Assembly (NCBI RefSeq): GCF_964275005.1
Contig: NC_092701.1
Coordinates: forward strand, 11,217,453-11,281,452
Length of the DNA: 64,000 bases
Source of the DNA: Diadema setosum
Lineage: Eukaryota; Echinodermata; Echinoidea; Diadematoida; Diadematidae
Direction: 5' to 3'
Shown: one piece after another, positions 25,208 through 37,593 of the stretch
Position numbering within the stretch: the first letter of the stretch is position 1
How the letters are laid out: every line of letters starts with the position of its first letter
The notes under the pieces: model-generated
What the model saw: the letters and a program-made list of their open reading frames with translations, nothing else
What the model was told of the DNA's origin: nothing
Databases searched by the model: none
Position numbers and translations under genes: made by a program

Positions 25208-25580
25208 GATTCATTCATTCATTCACTCATTCATTCATTCATTCACTCATTCATTCATTCATTCACTCATTCATTCATTCATTCACTCACTCATTCATTC
25301 ATTCATTCATTCATTCACTCATTCATTCATTCATTCATTCATTCACTCATTCATTCATTCATTCACTCATTCATTCATTCACTCATTCATTCATTCATTC
25401 ACTCACTCATTCATTCATTCATTCATTCATTCATTCATTCATTCATTCATTCACTCATTCATTCATTCATTCACTCACTCACTCATTCATTCATTCATTC
25501 ATTCATTCATTCATTCATTCATTCATTCATTCATTCATTCATTCATTCATTCATTCACTCACTCACTCAATCATTCATAC
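25208..25580. repeat. Expanded (TTCA)n array
   Basis: About 370 bp of TTCA with interspersed TCAC units. It encodes FIHS-type peptide in three frames because the unit is four bases, but this is simple repeat, not a gene. The paralogous array at 3940 is about 130 bp. Confidence 0.92.
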
Positions 25581-25924
25581 ATTCATCCAGCATCCATTTG
25601 TCTCTTAACTTTATTCATACCATCATTTATCTATTTTGGATTTGTTCATCATTCACTAAGGCATTTGATTCATAATGTTACACTACTTTTTGTCTACGGA
25701 TCTGGAGTGGGGTGGGAGGTTGAACATTTCACTGAGTTTTCACACATTGCTTCACCATTGCCCATCTATGCCTATGCCACAGAAATTCCACAGAGAAAAA
25801 TCTCAAACTGGAATTTCCCTCAAATCACATATACATGTACATGTCATTCTATTGAGGAAATGGTGGCATCATATGAAAAAAAAAGAACTATGTTTTGCCA
25901 TGCACCAGAGTTTCTGAAGAGAAA

Positions 25925-25942
25925 ACACACACAGACAGACAC

Positions 25943-25975
<33 letters not shown>
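25925..25975. repeat. (CA)n microsatellite
   Basis: ACACAC tract, paralogue of 4400-4462. Confidence 0.85.
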
Positions 25976-25977
<2 letters not shown>

Positions 25978-27351
25978 TTTGAGGGTTTGCTTTTCACTTT
26001 GGTGGGAAAATAAAAAATCAGAATACATGATACTGCAAAAAAACAACTTCAAGATGCTGCCTATGGCACTTTGGTGCTGAGGCATGTGACGACTAGTAGT
26101 ACTGAAATTAATAAGTTCTGTCTGGATCACATAGATACATGCAGCAGATACAGATCTCTAGATTAATAATCTGTCACGGTTCATGCCTTTGTCGTTGTTG
26201 CAGGTTTTGTTACATTATAAGTTTCAGTCATCCTTCGATATGAAGAAAGGTTAAAAGCATGTACATGTATGCTCCATGTGTGTTTGTGCTTGTGTGTAGG
26301 TGTGTTTTTCTGTTTCCAACAAACATCATGCAGCAAGACTTACAGCCTGAAAACACAACTAACCAACAATAGGATATGGTGTACGCATGGCCATATTTTG
26401 TTGCAGTCATATTGCATTTTCTTCCCTTGGTAAGATGAATTCTATGCAATCTACACATGTACCTACTTTGAATTAATATTTGGTGACAAAATTTGTCCTG
26501 TCTGATAAATGTTACATCATACATGCCATTTCTACAAAAATGATTGTGCCTAAGAAAAGCTGCAGTGATACTTTTCCATTATCAAAAATGGTGGTATTCC
26601 TGTTAATCAGAGTCATGATTAAATAATGCCAATTGTATTGAGAATTCACCAAATATATGTAGATTATATAATCATTACCTTCAAGCTATTTCAGTTCAAC
26701 CATTCACTAATGCAAGGAAAAGTTCAGGTAACCTGTGACATGTAATCTTGGCAGTTTGGCACAACAAGTTTCTTCACATTTCTCCTTTGACAAAACAAAT
26801 ATCACGCCAAAACAAATTGGATGGCATTATGCTACTCACACATTCCTCCACTGCTTTTGAAAGGGAGTCCTGAAATTATTTGTATAAATAAAAGGCAAGA
26901 ATTTCACGCACAAATTGGATCGTATTCACAATAATAAATCAATTCTAACTAATTAGCTGTTACTTCTCACTCATTTGATGGATAATCAACATCAAATTGA
27001 AACATGTATTTCTGCATAGATGTCCTTCTGTGTAGATATACTTCTTTGATGATGCATTAAGTCTTTACCACAAAATACATAAAAGAAGTAGGTCATCTCT
27101 GTCATGGCCTTAATTATGTGCTCTACAGTCAATTTGAAGAAATTCAAAGCAGTTGTCACTTTTTAAGATTGCACCTCAAGATAAAACAAAACTATTGTTA
27201 TATAGAATCAGGTCTCTAAATTAAATCTCTGAGCACAAAAGCCTCTATCCAATGGTCATCTTGAAATTGTCCATCGGGATACCATGTGACCCCTGCTAGA
27301 GATGACCAACCTCTGCTGGCCATGTTTTCAATTGACAGCTGCAAAGCCATA

Positions 27352-28041
27352 TGTGACCCTGCACCACAAAACAAACAAAAAGTCGGCAGACATGAATTCT
27401 TAGTTAAGACCATATTCTGAAAGAGCAGACTTCAAGCTTTAAAATGATGTATAACTCAAATCATATGGACTCTCCTAACCTATCTAAATATTGGAAAGAA
27501 AGCACAAACTCAGGAAAAGTGTGAACTGAGAAAAGAGGCTCTGAAGTACAGTGTCTATTCAAGCGCTTAATCTTTACCAAACCGTGCTGGCTGTGCGATG
27601 AATGGGACAAAAAACAGGAAGTAATCTACCAGAGTAACAACAATGAAGGGATTATCAGATTAAACTGAAATTAAGTATGCCTCATGAACACAATCTGTCC
27701 ATAATTAATGCCAACTTTCAAAGCAGTAGCACTATCCTTTCAAAAATTATTAGAGTTGAAAGTGAAGAATGTGTACAAGGTTTTTCAGAAAAGAAAAAGA
27801 GACTCTAAAGACACACCTTATCACATTATTCTACCAAAAATGTTAGAGATAAACTGCTAAAAAGCACACTTTCCCGCCCGTTTTATGATCCCAATTTTTA
27901 GCATAATGTAAAAGAAGACTTGCTCTTTCAGAAAATAGGAAAAAGTCAAGAGCGGCCAGGTTGACCCATTTCACTTATTTTCAGTCCCCATGCAAAATCA
28001 GTGCGTGCGACTTTTTGTTCGTTTTGTGATGCACTGTCACA
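27352..28041. mobile_element. 690 bp DNA transposon remnant with ~35 bp TIRs, TA flanks
   Basis: The left end TGTGACCCTGCACCACAAAA and the inverted right end TGTGACAGTGCATCACAAAA continue pairing through AACAAAAAGTCG. The element is flanked by TA at 27350-27351 and 28042-28043. The paralogous site near 6205 is uninterrupted apart from the right-hand TA run. The interior has no transposase frame, so it is a non-autonomous TA-inserting element. Confidence 0.8.
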
Positions 28042-28122
28042 TATATATATACAATCCATCAAGGCAACAAGAAGAACAACACGTGTGTCATCACTTGTTC
28101 TCCCTTTTCTCCACACTCCAGG

Positions 28123-31100
28123 CTAGAGTTGTCCACTCAGACTGACCTTAGCCAAGGACAAGTACTGGGTGGATGATTTCTCACCCTTTTCATACAAAAT
28201 ATAGATGAATTTGTAGTCAGAGATGTCGTTGGGAATGGCGGTCATCGTGCTGTAACCACTGGCCTGTGGCCAGATGTTGAGCAACCCTGCCCACGTTGTG
28301 CCGTTGTCATAGCTCCATCGCAGCGTCATGTTTACACCTGGATAAGTTGGGATAAAAATGAATCAGAAAATGGAAGATTAAGAACAAAATGTGACATTAT
28401 TGAGCTTGAAGGAGTCACCATCAAATCCAAGGAGGCATCATCAAATCGAAACATGACATCACTGAGCCTGAATGAGACATCATCTATTCCAAGGAGACAT
28501 CATCAAATCAAATTATAACATCACTGAGCCTGAAGCAGACGTCATCAAATCCAAGGAGACATCATCAAATCGAACATGACATCACTGAGCCTGAAGCAGA
28601 CATCATCAAATCAAAATATGACATCACTGAGCCTGAAGCAGACATCATCAATTCCAAAGAGACATCATCAAATCGAAACATGACATCACTGAGCCTGAAG
28701 AAGACATCATCAAATCCAAGGAGGCATCATAATCAAATCGAAATATGACATCACTGAGCCTGAAGCAGACATCATCAAATTAACATATGACATCACGGAG
28801 CTTGAAGAAGGCATCATCAAACCAAAATGTGACATCAAAGAGTTTGAAGAAGACATTATCACACACAAATAAGACAATAGTGAGCTTGAGGAAGACATCA
28901 AAACACTTGGTTGAGAAAAAACAACAACTAAACTATGCCTGAATGAGGCACCACCAGACTTCAGTGAGACATCACACAGATTGAAGCCCAAGTAATCACC
29001 GTGAGGCAAGACATTTCTGACATAAATGAGAAGTCAGTAAATTTTAACAAAGCATTTGTAAGCTTGGGGATGACAGCACCAAGCTGGAATTGAATCAAAC
29101 ATTACTGAGTCTGAACAAAACCATCAAGCCTGTGGAAACAAAATCGAGCCTAAAAAAGACAATAGACTATGCAATCACAAGTTTAAGTTCATGCATCCCT
29201 TTTGCAACCCTGAAAATTCCTTTGTTAAGCTGGTATGTTGAAGAGGTAGGTAATTCAGACCTTTCCTCCAAATGATAAAAATGGAAACTTCTTTATGACG
29301 GAGAGGGAATAAATAGTAAAGATTTCCAATGAATTTACTTTGACCCTGAACAAATTCCAACCGTTATTCTCAGTACAAAAGGAGCATATTCTTGAGTAAC
29401 ATGGAGTTAGATTTCTTTTTTTCCCCTTTTTTTTTTAATACTGTGAGGGGTATCACCTTATGATTTCATACACAATGTTGGGAGACATTGTTCTTCAACC
29501 AATCAACAGTTTGTCACGTTTGCAAAAGGAATATATATAAAAAGTTTAAGCCAGAAACCAAAACTTGTCCATTCACAATGTTATTGCACACATCATAACC
29601 AAGCTGTTCAAGATGTCTGATAATAAACAATCCATGTCTTGCTTTTCATGCTCACCCACAGTGTCACCTGCTATCACAAGTGATGACATATAATCCATAT
29701 CTAATCATCAGATAAACACAGTGACAACATCAGTTTGTATCGTTTGTCAGATCTACTCCAATTCTAGAAAAAAAACTCTTGCATATTCTGTTTTATCACA
29801 ATCTCTTCCATTTGCAGAAAGATTACTTTTATTTGACTATTAAATGGCACTCCTCATTTCTTCTAACCCTGATGAGGATTGTTTCTTTCATCAAACATGA
29901 AACCATTGATATATAAATGCACTCATTTGTGCATTTTTATTTCAGGCTTCAAACAACAATATACCATATTTACTGAAATCAAAATCCTGAAAATGAAATA
30001 GAAAAGATTCTTTATCAGAATTTCTTCCTTTCAAAAAATTAGTTTTAATTCACTGTCAATAGGTGCAAAAAAAAAATTGTTTTTGGTAACTTCTATTCCT
30101 TTGGATAGATAAAATTTTGAAAATACAGATTCCTTTCTGAATTTAAACAAAAGATTTGATTTCACTCACGGCTGCTTTCATTCTCTGGATTAGTGAAGAA
30201 CAGAACTCCATTGTGGTAGAGGACTGAAGCAGCCACTGCAGGGTCAACCAAGGTCGTGTCAAAGCGCAGGTCATCAACCTTGAAGGTCGATGCCCCATCG
30301 TAGCTCATCATGATCATTCGACAGTGACAGTGGTACTGGTACTGGTTCCTCACGTTGACCATGATTGATCCATCGGGCAGTTCTATTGGCTGATTGAAGA
30401 GAGATAAGAGCAGAACAGATTCCTTTTGAAAATGTTCACATGATTGTTCCACTTTAAAGCATCTGTGCTACCGGTTCTCAGTTTCTTAAATAACTGAGCC
30501 ACCAGAACTTATGACATTGTTAAAATATCAAAAAGATTTGAACAACACACACTGAATATGAATCCTCTGGTTGTATAAAACTTTTCACTCAGTATACAGT
30601 AGATGCACAAATAGTATCTTTATTTTATTATATTCATTATTTCATCTATAGTTCATTTAAATAATTTTCTTTTTTCTTTTGCGATTTGCTATGAGTTGCT
30701 TGAGCACATTCCAGTTTGAGTTTAAGTGTTTTTCCAGCTTTTATTCCCCTACCAAGTATAATGCAAACTTGATGGCACTTCTCACACACTGTTCATGAAG
30801 TTTGAATATTCCACATTCCCCAAAGTCTGAAGTAATGATAAAAACATTTCAAAACATATACATTGTATAACAATACCTTGATCACTACATATGTTATAAA
30901 AAAAAAAAAAAAAAAAAAAAAACTGACTAAAAATAACTTGAAATACTCATTGCTGCACCTAGCACCCTTTCCCCATGCTCATATCCAGATTTCTTACCTG
31001 ACATTCGTCTGGTACAAAGTCACCCTTGACCTTTGCAGTATTGTAAGGGATGCCTTTGATCTCCCCTCCATACCGCCAAGTGTCACCATGGTCATCACTC

Positions 31101-34100
31101 AGAAGACAGAACATCCCGTCGCCTGGCAACGTGGAATGCCCGCATACGATCAGTCGACCGATATTAGGAGCATACTTTTTCTACAGTTTGGAATGAAATG
31201 GGAAATGTATCAAACACAAGAATAGATAGATCAGTACCTCCTGCATACATAGGTTGTTTGGGCATTATTTTGACAGAGATGTACGTGGTTGAACTCATGA
31301 TGAGAAATCCTACCACTTGATAGAGAAATAAGTCCTTGTAATCATCAGACTGATGTCTCAAATGACTTTTCCAGGTATTTTCTTCAAATGCTGGTTGAAC
31401 TATGTTTTTGTTTTGATGAAGAAAAAAATAAATATACATTAAATTACTGGGTACTAAAAAAAAAGAGTACAGCATTGAGTCATCCACAATTAATCCCTTA
31501 TAAAGCAAGAGATATACCTCTCTAATGAAACAAGTATGTACTTGTCAACTTAATTTACATTTGGATGAAGTCCATTGATCTTTGACCAAAAGTTGTTTTT
31601 TTTTTTTCCCCCTAACTCTTTCGCGTGACAAAAGTATTAATGAATCTAGTTTTGGTTTCTTACATTATCTAATTTCCACAAGACTTTCTTCATTGAAGTT
31701 TAGTATGTTGAAATTGAACACCACCCTTTGACTTGACAAATATGCTCCTTTTTCTCTCTCTGGATAATCTTATCAACCAAACTCTGACATGTACCTTTAA
31801 TTGTTCAAACATATCTTCCAATTAAATAGTTGTCTACCTATCTAGGACATACAGAAAGATATGCAGCCAAACAGACAGCTAGGAAATAATTTAAGGGCAG
31901 AAGCAGGAAAGGAAAGATGAGATTGTGGATAGTTAAACAAGAATGAGACAAGAAGGCAGATAGGAGAAAGAAAAGACGGTTAACCTGGATCCCATAGCCT
32001 GGGCCTGGGGCGAACATCCTGGTGCCGATCTGCTTCGAAAGGTTGTACGGCTTACTCCACGATATGCCATCATCCACACTCTTGATGTAGTACTGGACGG
32101 CCGTGTCACACTTGTAGTAGTGGCTACAGATCTGGTAGAAGACAAAGATGGTCTTTGTGACGTCGTCAACTAGGACAGCACCCAGGCTGAGTCCATCCGG
32201 CAACTCTCCATCGTTCAGGACAAACACTTGGGGTTGCCATGAGAGACCTGTTTGATGACAAATAAGGCAATATTCAAAAGCCAGATCGTAATTAGCTCAT
32301 ATGCACATTTGGATGAATGATATTTTGTTTTTCTCAGTAGTTTAGGCACTTCATTATCAAAGTGACATAATGCATAACATTGCCCAACAGAACAATTTAT
32401 GAAATTCATGTTAAAGCAAAGAATGACCTTGCATAGACCATGTGACTGGAATGACCCATTAGTTTACACTTCAAGATGCATCAATTTCATTGTTTTGTAC
32501 CGAATGCAACTGAATTAATATTTCTAGATACCAGTTTTGCTACCAGGTGCTGGCAAGCACCATTTAAACGGACTTCATGAATAATCATTATATCACAGAT
32601 GCTTATTTCAGTAAATCAAAACAAAAGGAACCAAAAAGAAATCTCATTTTTTGTAAGTGTTCATATGAGACCATGATAGATGACTTATCATACCCGATAA
32701 TCCATATTCATTTCAATAAATGCCTTTGTAGTAATGCATTCTTCATCAGTCCACTATATAGCATTATTTTCTTTTTCTTTTCTGTTTTTGTCACAATTTG
32801 CATTCTTAGCAACTTCCTAAGAGGGCCTTACACTCAGATTTTTAAAAACCTAAAACAAAACAAAGAATAGGCTAGGTTCCTTATTTCAAAGTAAAGAGGA
32901 AATCATGCATTCTTCAAATCACAATTAACAACTTCTAATTAATTGTTGTTCTTTGTGTTTCGGTGTTTCGGTGTTTCGGGGGGGGGGGGGGTTAAGAAGG
33001 GCTGGGTAAGTGCTTTCAAGAGCTCTTCTATCCTACTTGAAATCTTAAGTATGTTGTGAACAGTATCATATCTTGGATAAGAATTTGAAGCATTCACTTA
33101 ACTCTTTATGTGCCATATTCGCACGTCCCACTCAGTCGATGGCGTGCCAACTTCGCATATTCCCCTCAAACGCACTAATCCACTTAAACCGATCGATAAA
33201 TCGCCTAATCAGGCGGTACAATGAAAGCTTTTTTCACGCTTTTGTTCCTTTTACATACGGCTTGCATTCTATGTGGTGATTGACTACCAAGCGGTGTTCC
33301 CAACTAAATTTGCATGTAAATTTAAAGTTTCTCTCAAGGTTTCATGTGCAAAAGTCATGCCTTTACAGAAATGTAGCAACTAGACATTAAAAAAATAAAT
33401 AGAAACAGATTTGTTGAAATATCAAAGCAAAGCTTGGCATTCCTCTTCAACTTTGCTCACTATTATGTCCAGCTTAACAGAAATTTGTAGAAGTTATAGA
33501 TTGGAAAAACAGAATTCTTTCTCAAAGCATGACTACCATCATGTCTCAGAATAACGTGGCACACAGGGGGTTTCCACCATGGCAAATAAAGAGTTAAGAA
33601 GTTCAGTCAGATTCTAATTATAATTTTATATGAGACAAACTCGGATCAAAATTGAAGATTAACTACCATCACACCTTTGTCTTCCGACCTTCTCATTGCC
33701 AGGAATTTTGGGCCGGCGTCTGATCCACCATTCTTCCTGGCCTCACAGATGGCGAGGAGGTTGCCCCTAGGGGTGTATGATAGAAGTGGAATGCGGTAGA
33801 TTCCTACGTTTTCTTGACCACTGATCCAGAGCAGCTGCTGGTCCATCACAATGGGGCTCACCTAAAGGGGAAATCAGAGATCAACATATCAACCCACTAT
33901 GGACTGGTATATGAGCCTCTGTGACTAGTAGGGAAATTAAAGTTTGTACATGCTTTGAACTTGAAGAATTACCTCAAACAGAAGTGATATCTAATTCATT
34001 AAGCTCAAGAAACCACAATTCTGTGATATTTTTTTTATTGTTAATTTGACATTTTATGATGTAAACTTAAAAAAATAAATCTCACTAATTTGAGTCCTTT

Positions 34101-36336
34101 GTAACCAGTGCATGAACATAATTGTTTCAGCTGCTACAACATCTGCAAGATTTTCAAAAGCAACATTTCTTTTCTTTTTCATATTACACAATCTGGAAGT
34201 GGTAGGAACATTTTACAAGCAAGCAGAATTCATACAGAAAACCGTCATCAGTTGGGGATGATGATATAACACGGGGTTACAGCTTCTACCATTTATCAGG
34301 CTTTACAAAAAATCACATTACTTCTAATTACTTTGGTTGTTGTTGAAATACCCATGATATCACCATATCTCATATCATTGATTAAAAATTCAATTCAGTT
34401 CTTGTGAGCTATGTAAATAAAATATTGTAAAATTTATGTGATTACTTTTGAATAATCCTAAAAGCCAACTTAACGTTAGATCCAAGTAGATCTATACACT
34501 TTCCTTTCGCTTTTTGTTTCCTTTATTGAATATGGATTATGGTTATAGGGGCCGGCGTAAGACTTTATACTAATTTATCACAGAATTTATAAATGATCAA
34601 CACATTTCTTCTTTTTTTTCTTTTCTAAATTGTTTCGAAGGGGATGCGAGCTAGAACAGATTTAGTCTTTTAGAGACTAGAAATGAGAATCTAGTATCTT
34701 TAAAGGACAAGTCCACCTTCATGTACATGTGGAGTGAGTGAATGCAACAATATTTGTAGAACACATCAGTGAAAGTTTGGGAAAATCGGACAATCCGTTC
34801 AAAAGTTATGAATTTTCAAAGTATATGCGTAGTCACTGCTGGATGAGAAGACTACTACAGTGTATGATGTCATATATGCGTACAACGATATAAAGAAAAT
34901 AAAAAGAGAATTTCACAAAACTTTACTTTTTGAATAAAGTGCACATTTCTTCGACTTGATACTGACATACATGTATGTTAAGGGTAATATTATTACCCTT
35001 GCCTTCTGAAAGAGAGAAGTCAAGTGTTCTTTTGTTATGCGAGAAAAGTGAAAATATGTTGAATTTTCTTTATTCTTTCTTTATATCGTTGTACTCATGT
35101 GACATCACAAGCTATAGTAGTCTCCTCATCCAGCCGTGACTGAGCAGAAACTTCAAAAATTCATAACTTTTGAATGGATTGTCCAATTTTCCTCAAACTC
35201 TCACTGATGTGTTCTACTAATATTGCTGCATTCACTCAACCCACATGTCTGTGAAGGTGAACTTGTCCTTTAAATCTAACGTCGATATCCATTAAGTCGC
35301 CACTACCTAGAGTCACCAGACATCCCATGTAACGCACACCGCGATCGAAGATCAGCTGGGGCAATGGATTTTCATCATTCTCAAGACATTCCTAATTCAC
35401 ATTTTTCCTCCATAAAACACATATAATTGTAATCCAAATGTATTTTACCATATGTAACAGGTCACAAAACAATTTTTAATGCGAGAATGTTTTTGATTTC
35501 GAATGGATTTCAGGTGGCAGATTAACAAAGTTTTTCAAATGCGATGATGCACAATGCATCCTACATTGAAGTGTGCGTATAATAACACACACGCTACGTG
35601 GCACGCTATGAGCAGCGAACTAATTCAGTGCCTATCGTTAGTTCGCCAACCCGGGAGTGCATAGGATCCAGGAAATACATGCAAGTTCGACTAGCGCTAT
35701 ACAGCTAGCCAGCTGCTATACAGTAAATTGATGTTATAATAGTATCTTACCCGTACTAGGCGTACTGCTATTTTAGCCTATGTTATGTAGGTATCATTTT
35801 TTTTGTGTGTGTGATGTTTATTCACTTCCATTCAAATAAATACCAAAAACGATGATTCAATTTTGATATCAAAATTACTGTACAACACAACGTGACGTAA
35901 ATTCCTTCATTCAACAACAGCACCACACACGCAGCGCGCAGTTTAGATCTAGAAATCTAGAGCTATAAACAGTGTTAACCGACCGCCCGACTACCCAAGC
36001 CATAGCCATAGATATAGCCCGACCAAACGCCGTGCGAAGCACGGCCACCTATGTACAGCGACAGGGCCAGGGCCAACAAGGGCTGTGCTGCATGCCGTGC
36101 TGTGAGTGTGTACTACCGTTATCCCGTACAAAAACTTGCGATAATTTGCATGTGTGGGACTACACATATCACATCCACATAACTGCAATCCACGGGCCCT
36201 TCTAAGTTCTAAGCTTAGCCTTCTAATACCGCGAATTTAAATTTAATATAAATCTTACCGCTGCTAAACCTGCATTCCATGATATAGCAAACAAAGTTGC
36301 TGACAGCAATAGCTTGACAACACACCCTGGAGACAT
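28123..36336 (-). CDS. NEU1: Lysosomal sialidase-1 (neuraminidase), copy B
   Basis: Second complete NEU1-type gene. Exons 36336-36259, 33861-33675, 32247-31985, 31180-30998, 30389-30170 and 28337-28123 have the same sizes and phases as copy A and encode 381 residues. The signal peptide starts [13 protein letters not shown]. The YRIP motif, Asp74, four Asp boxes, the DECQ and SGY motifs and the C-terminal SGQL are all kept, so it looks functional. By my count the mature part differs from copy A at about 11 positions (for example Lys58Arg, Gly130Ser, Met137Thr, Lys225Ala, Tyr350Ser), while the 26-residue signal exon differs at 9. Introns match copy A except for a TTAA element in intron 2, a foldback element in intron 1 and a shorter minisatellite in intron 5. 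The first copy in transcriptional order visible here. Confidence 0.95.
28385..28990. repeat. ~62 bp minisatellite in intron 5 of copy B
   Basis: Paralogue of the array at 6535, same GACATCACTGAGCCTGA unit but fewer copies. Both lie between exons 5 and 6, so the array pre-dates the gene duplication and has since changed length. Confidence 0.88.
33102..33593. mobile_element. TTAA-flanked MITE in intron 2 of copy B
   Basis: 492 bp between TTAA at 33098-33101 and 33594-33597. Ends are CTCTTTATGTGCCAT and the inverted ATGGCAAATAAAGAG. Copy A has a single TTAA at 11412-11415 in matching flanks, an exact empty site. TTAA duplication is the hallmark of piggyBac-type transposition. No transposase is present. 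Confidence 0.85.
34700..35273. mobile_element. Foldback TTAA element (family 1, copy 1), intron 1 of copy B
   Basis: About 570 bp that is almost wholly a palindrome. The left arm starts TTAAAGGACAAGTCCACCTT; the right arm ends with the inverted AAGGTGAACTTGTCCTTTAA. Arms of roughly 250 bp pair through GAACACATCAGTGAAAG, AAAAGTTATGAATTTT and CTGGATGAG. Related to elements at 43662 and 45922. It has TTAA at both ends. Confidence 0.8.
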
Positions 36337-36470
36337 TTTAGCCAAAGTTTGTCACAACTCAACTTAACGGAACATCATAGCGAGAAAAGATGCCGACTGC
36401 TACTGGACTGAGCTGCAGCTGCAACGATAGCTCTCAGCTAGCTAGCTCCGTATGCACACCGTATTTGTGA

Positions 36471-36500
36471 TCACATGATGGTAGGCAGGAGGTCATGTGA
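36471..36500. promoter_or_regulatory. M-box E-box pair, promoter of copy B
   Basis: TCACATGA lies at 36471-36478 and TCATGTGA at 36493-36500, 135-165 bp upstream of the copy B start codon. The distal box is identical to those of copies A and C. The proximal box has one change from the palindromic CLEAR core, so copy B may respond differently. Confidence 0.55.
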
Positions 36501-37190
36501 TGTGTCATCGATCAACAATAAAAGCGTAGTCTTCGCGAACCTAACTTCATATTTCACATACTAGATCATCCGCCACAAAAGAATACTACAATTGTTGACT
36601 GGTGACACAATACTGAAACAATGGTTTGAGACCAGCTTGTCAGCCATGACTAACAAAAAATAAATACTTATATTCTTTAATTCATTTTTTAAGGAATAAG
36701 GCATCTGATAATGAAAATATTACAATTTATGAAGTATAATGGCAGTTAGTTTTTTTCTTTAGTAAGGATTGATCACTCGATCATCACAGTCTTTTTTTTT
36801 TCATCGTTGTGGAAATAAGCAATGACCAACTAAATGCTTATTCGATGGCTAAAAAATGTGAGTGAAAAACATCAATCGGCATTTCCACGCCTAAGAGCCG
36901 AATATTGCATACAAAATTTTTTGGTCTGCCGTGGATTCTAAGAAAGGGCAGGTTTACAACCTTTTGATAAATAACTGATCTTTTTATGTAAACATAAACA
37001 TTCATTCTGGCATTCATGTGACCGTACTCGCCAGTGCCATCCCCCGGGATACTGACCTTGCCGTTTAGACAATCAAAATAATATTTGTCAGTCTTTTGTC
37101 AATTTTACCCTTAGTATTTTTTTTAATCAAAATAATTATGTCCCTCAACCTAATCAGGAACAGCAGGCCAACATCATTAAACTATTGGTG
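36501..37190. other. Upstream region of copy B, distantly homologous to upstream of A and C
   Basis: No gene. Contains GATTGATCACTC at 36768-36779 and a weaker match around 36900-36930 (TTGGTCTGCCGTGGATTCTA) to blocks upstream of copies C and A. More diverged than A is from C. Confidence 0.5.
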
Positions 37191-37195
37191 CAAAA

Positions 37196-37273
<78 letters not shown>

Positions 37274-37387
37274 CTACTACTACTACTACTAATAATAATA
37301 ATAATGATAATAATAATAATAATAATAACAATAATAATGATAATAATAATAATAATAATGATAATAATAATAATAACAATAATAATG

Positions 37388-37427
<40 letters not shown>

Positions 37428-37455
37428 TAATAATGATAATAGAAAATCAATAAAA
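37196..37455. repeat. Compound trinucleotide microsatellite (CTA)n(AAT)n
   Basis: About 95 bp of CTA/TAC units passes directly into about 165 bp of AAT/GAT units. Frames give poly-Leu/poly-Asn or poly-Ser/poly-Tyr and are not genes. Confidence 0.93.
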
Positions 37456-37593
37456 AGTAGAAAAAATAATAATCTATCAGAGAAAGGAGGTAATTTACTT
37501 TGCTTTTCTGAACTAAATGATACACAAAATCTATAGTATGGAAGTATTCTTGTTCATAACCACATTCACCGTGAGTACATTCCGCGACTGGAG

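Larger units (their letters stand above)
23770..28122. other. Spacer between copies B and A, paralogous to 2550-6270
   Basis: Aligns with the A-C spacer over nearly its whole length, apart from repeat-length changes and inserted elements. No gene is seen in either version. Confidence 0.6.

Noticed and set aside
25181-25675. 164-residue FIHS-repeat protein frame
   Set aside because: It is a translation of the TTCA microsatellite, open in three frames because the unit is four bases. The paralogous array is much shorter.
37096-37536. Poly-Leu/poly-Asn protein frame
   Set aside because: Trinucleotide microsatellite with no conserved flanking domain.
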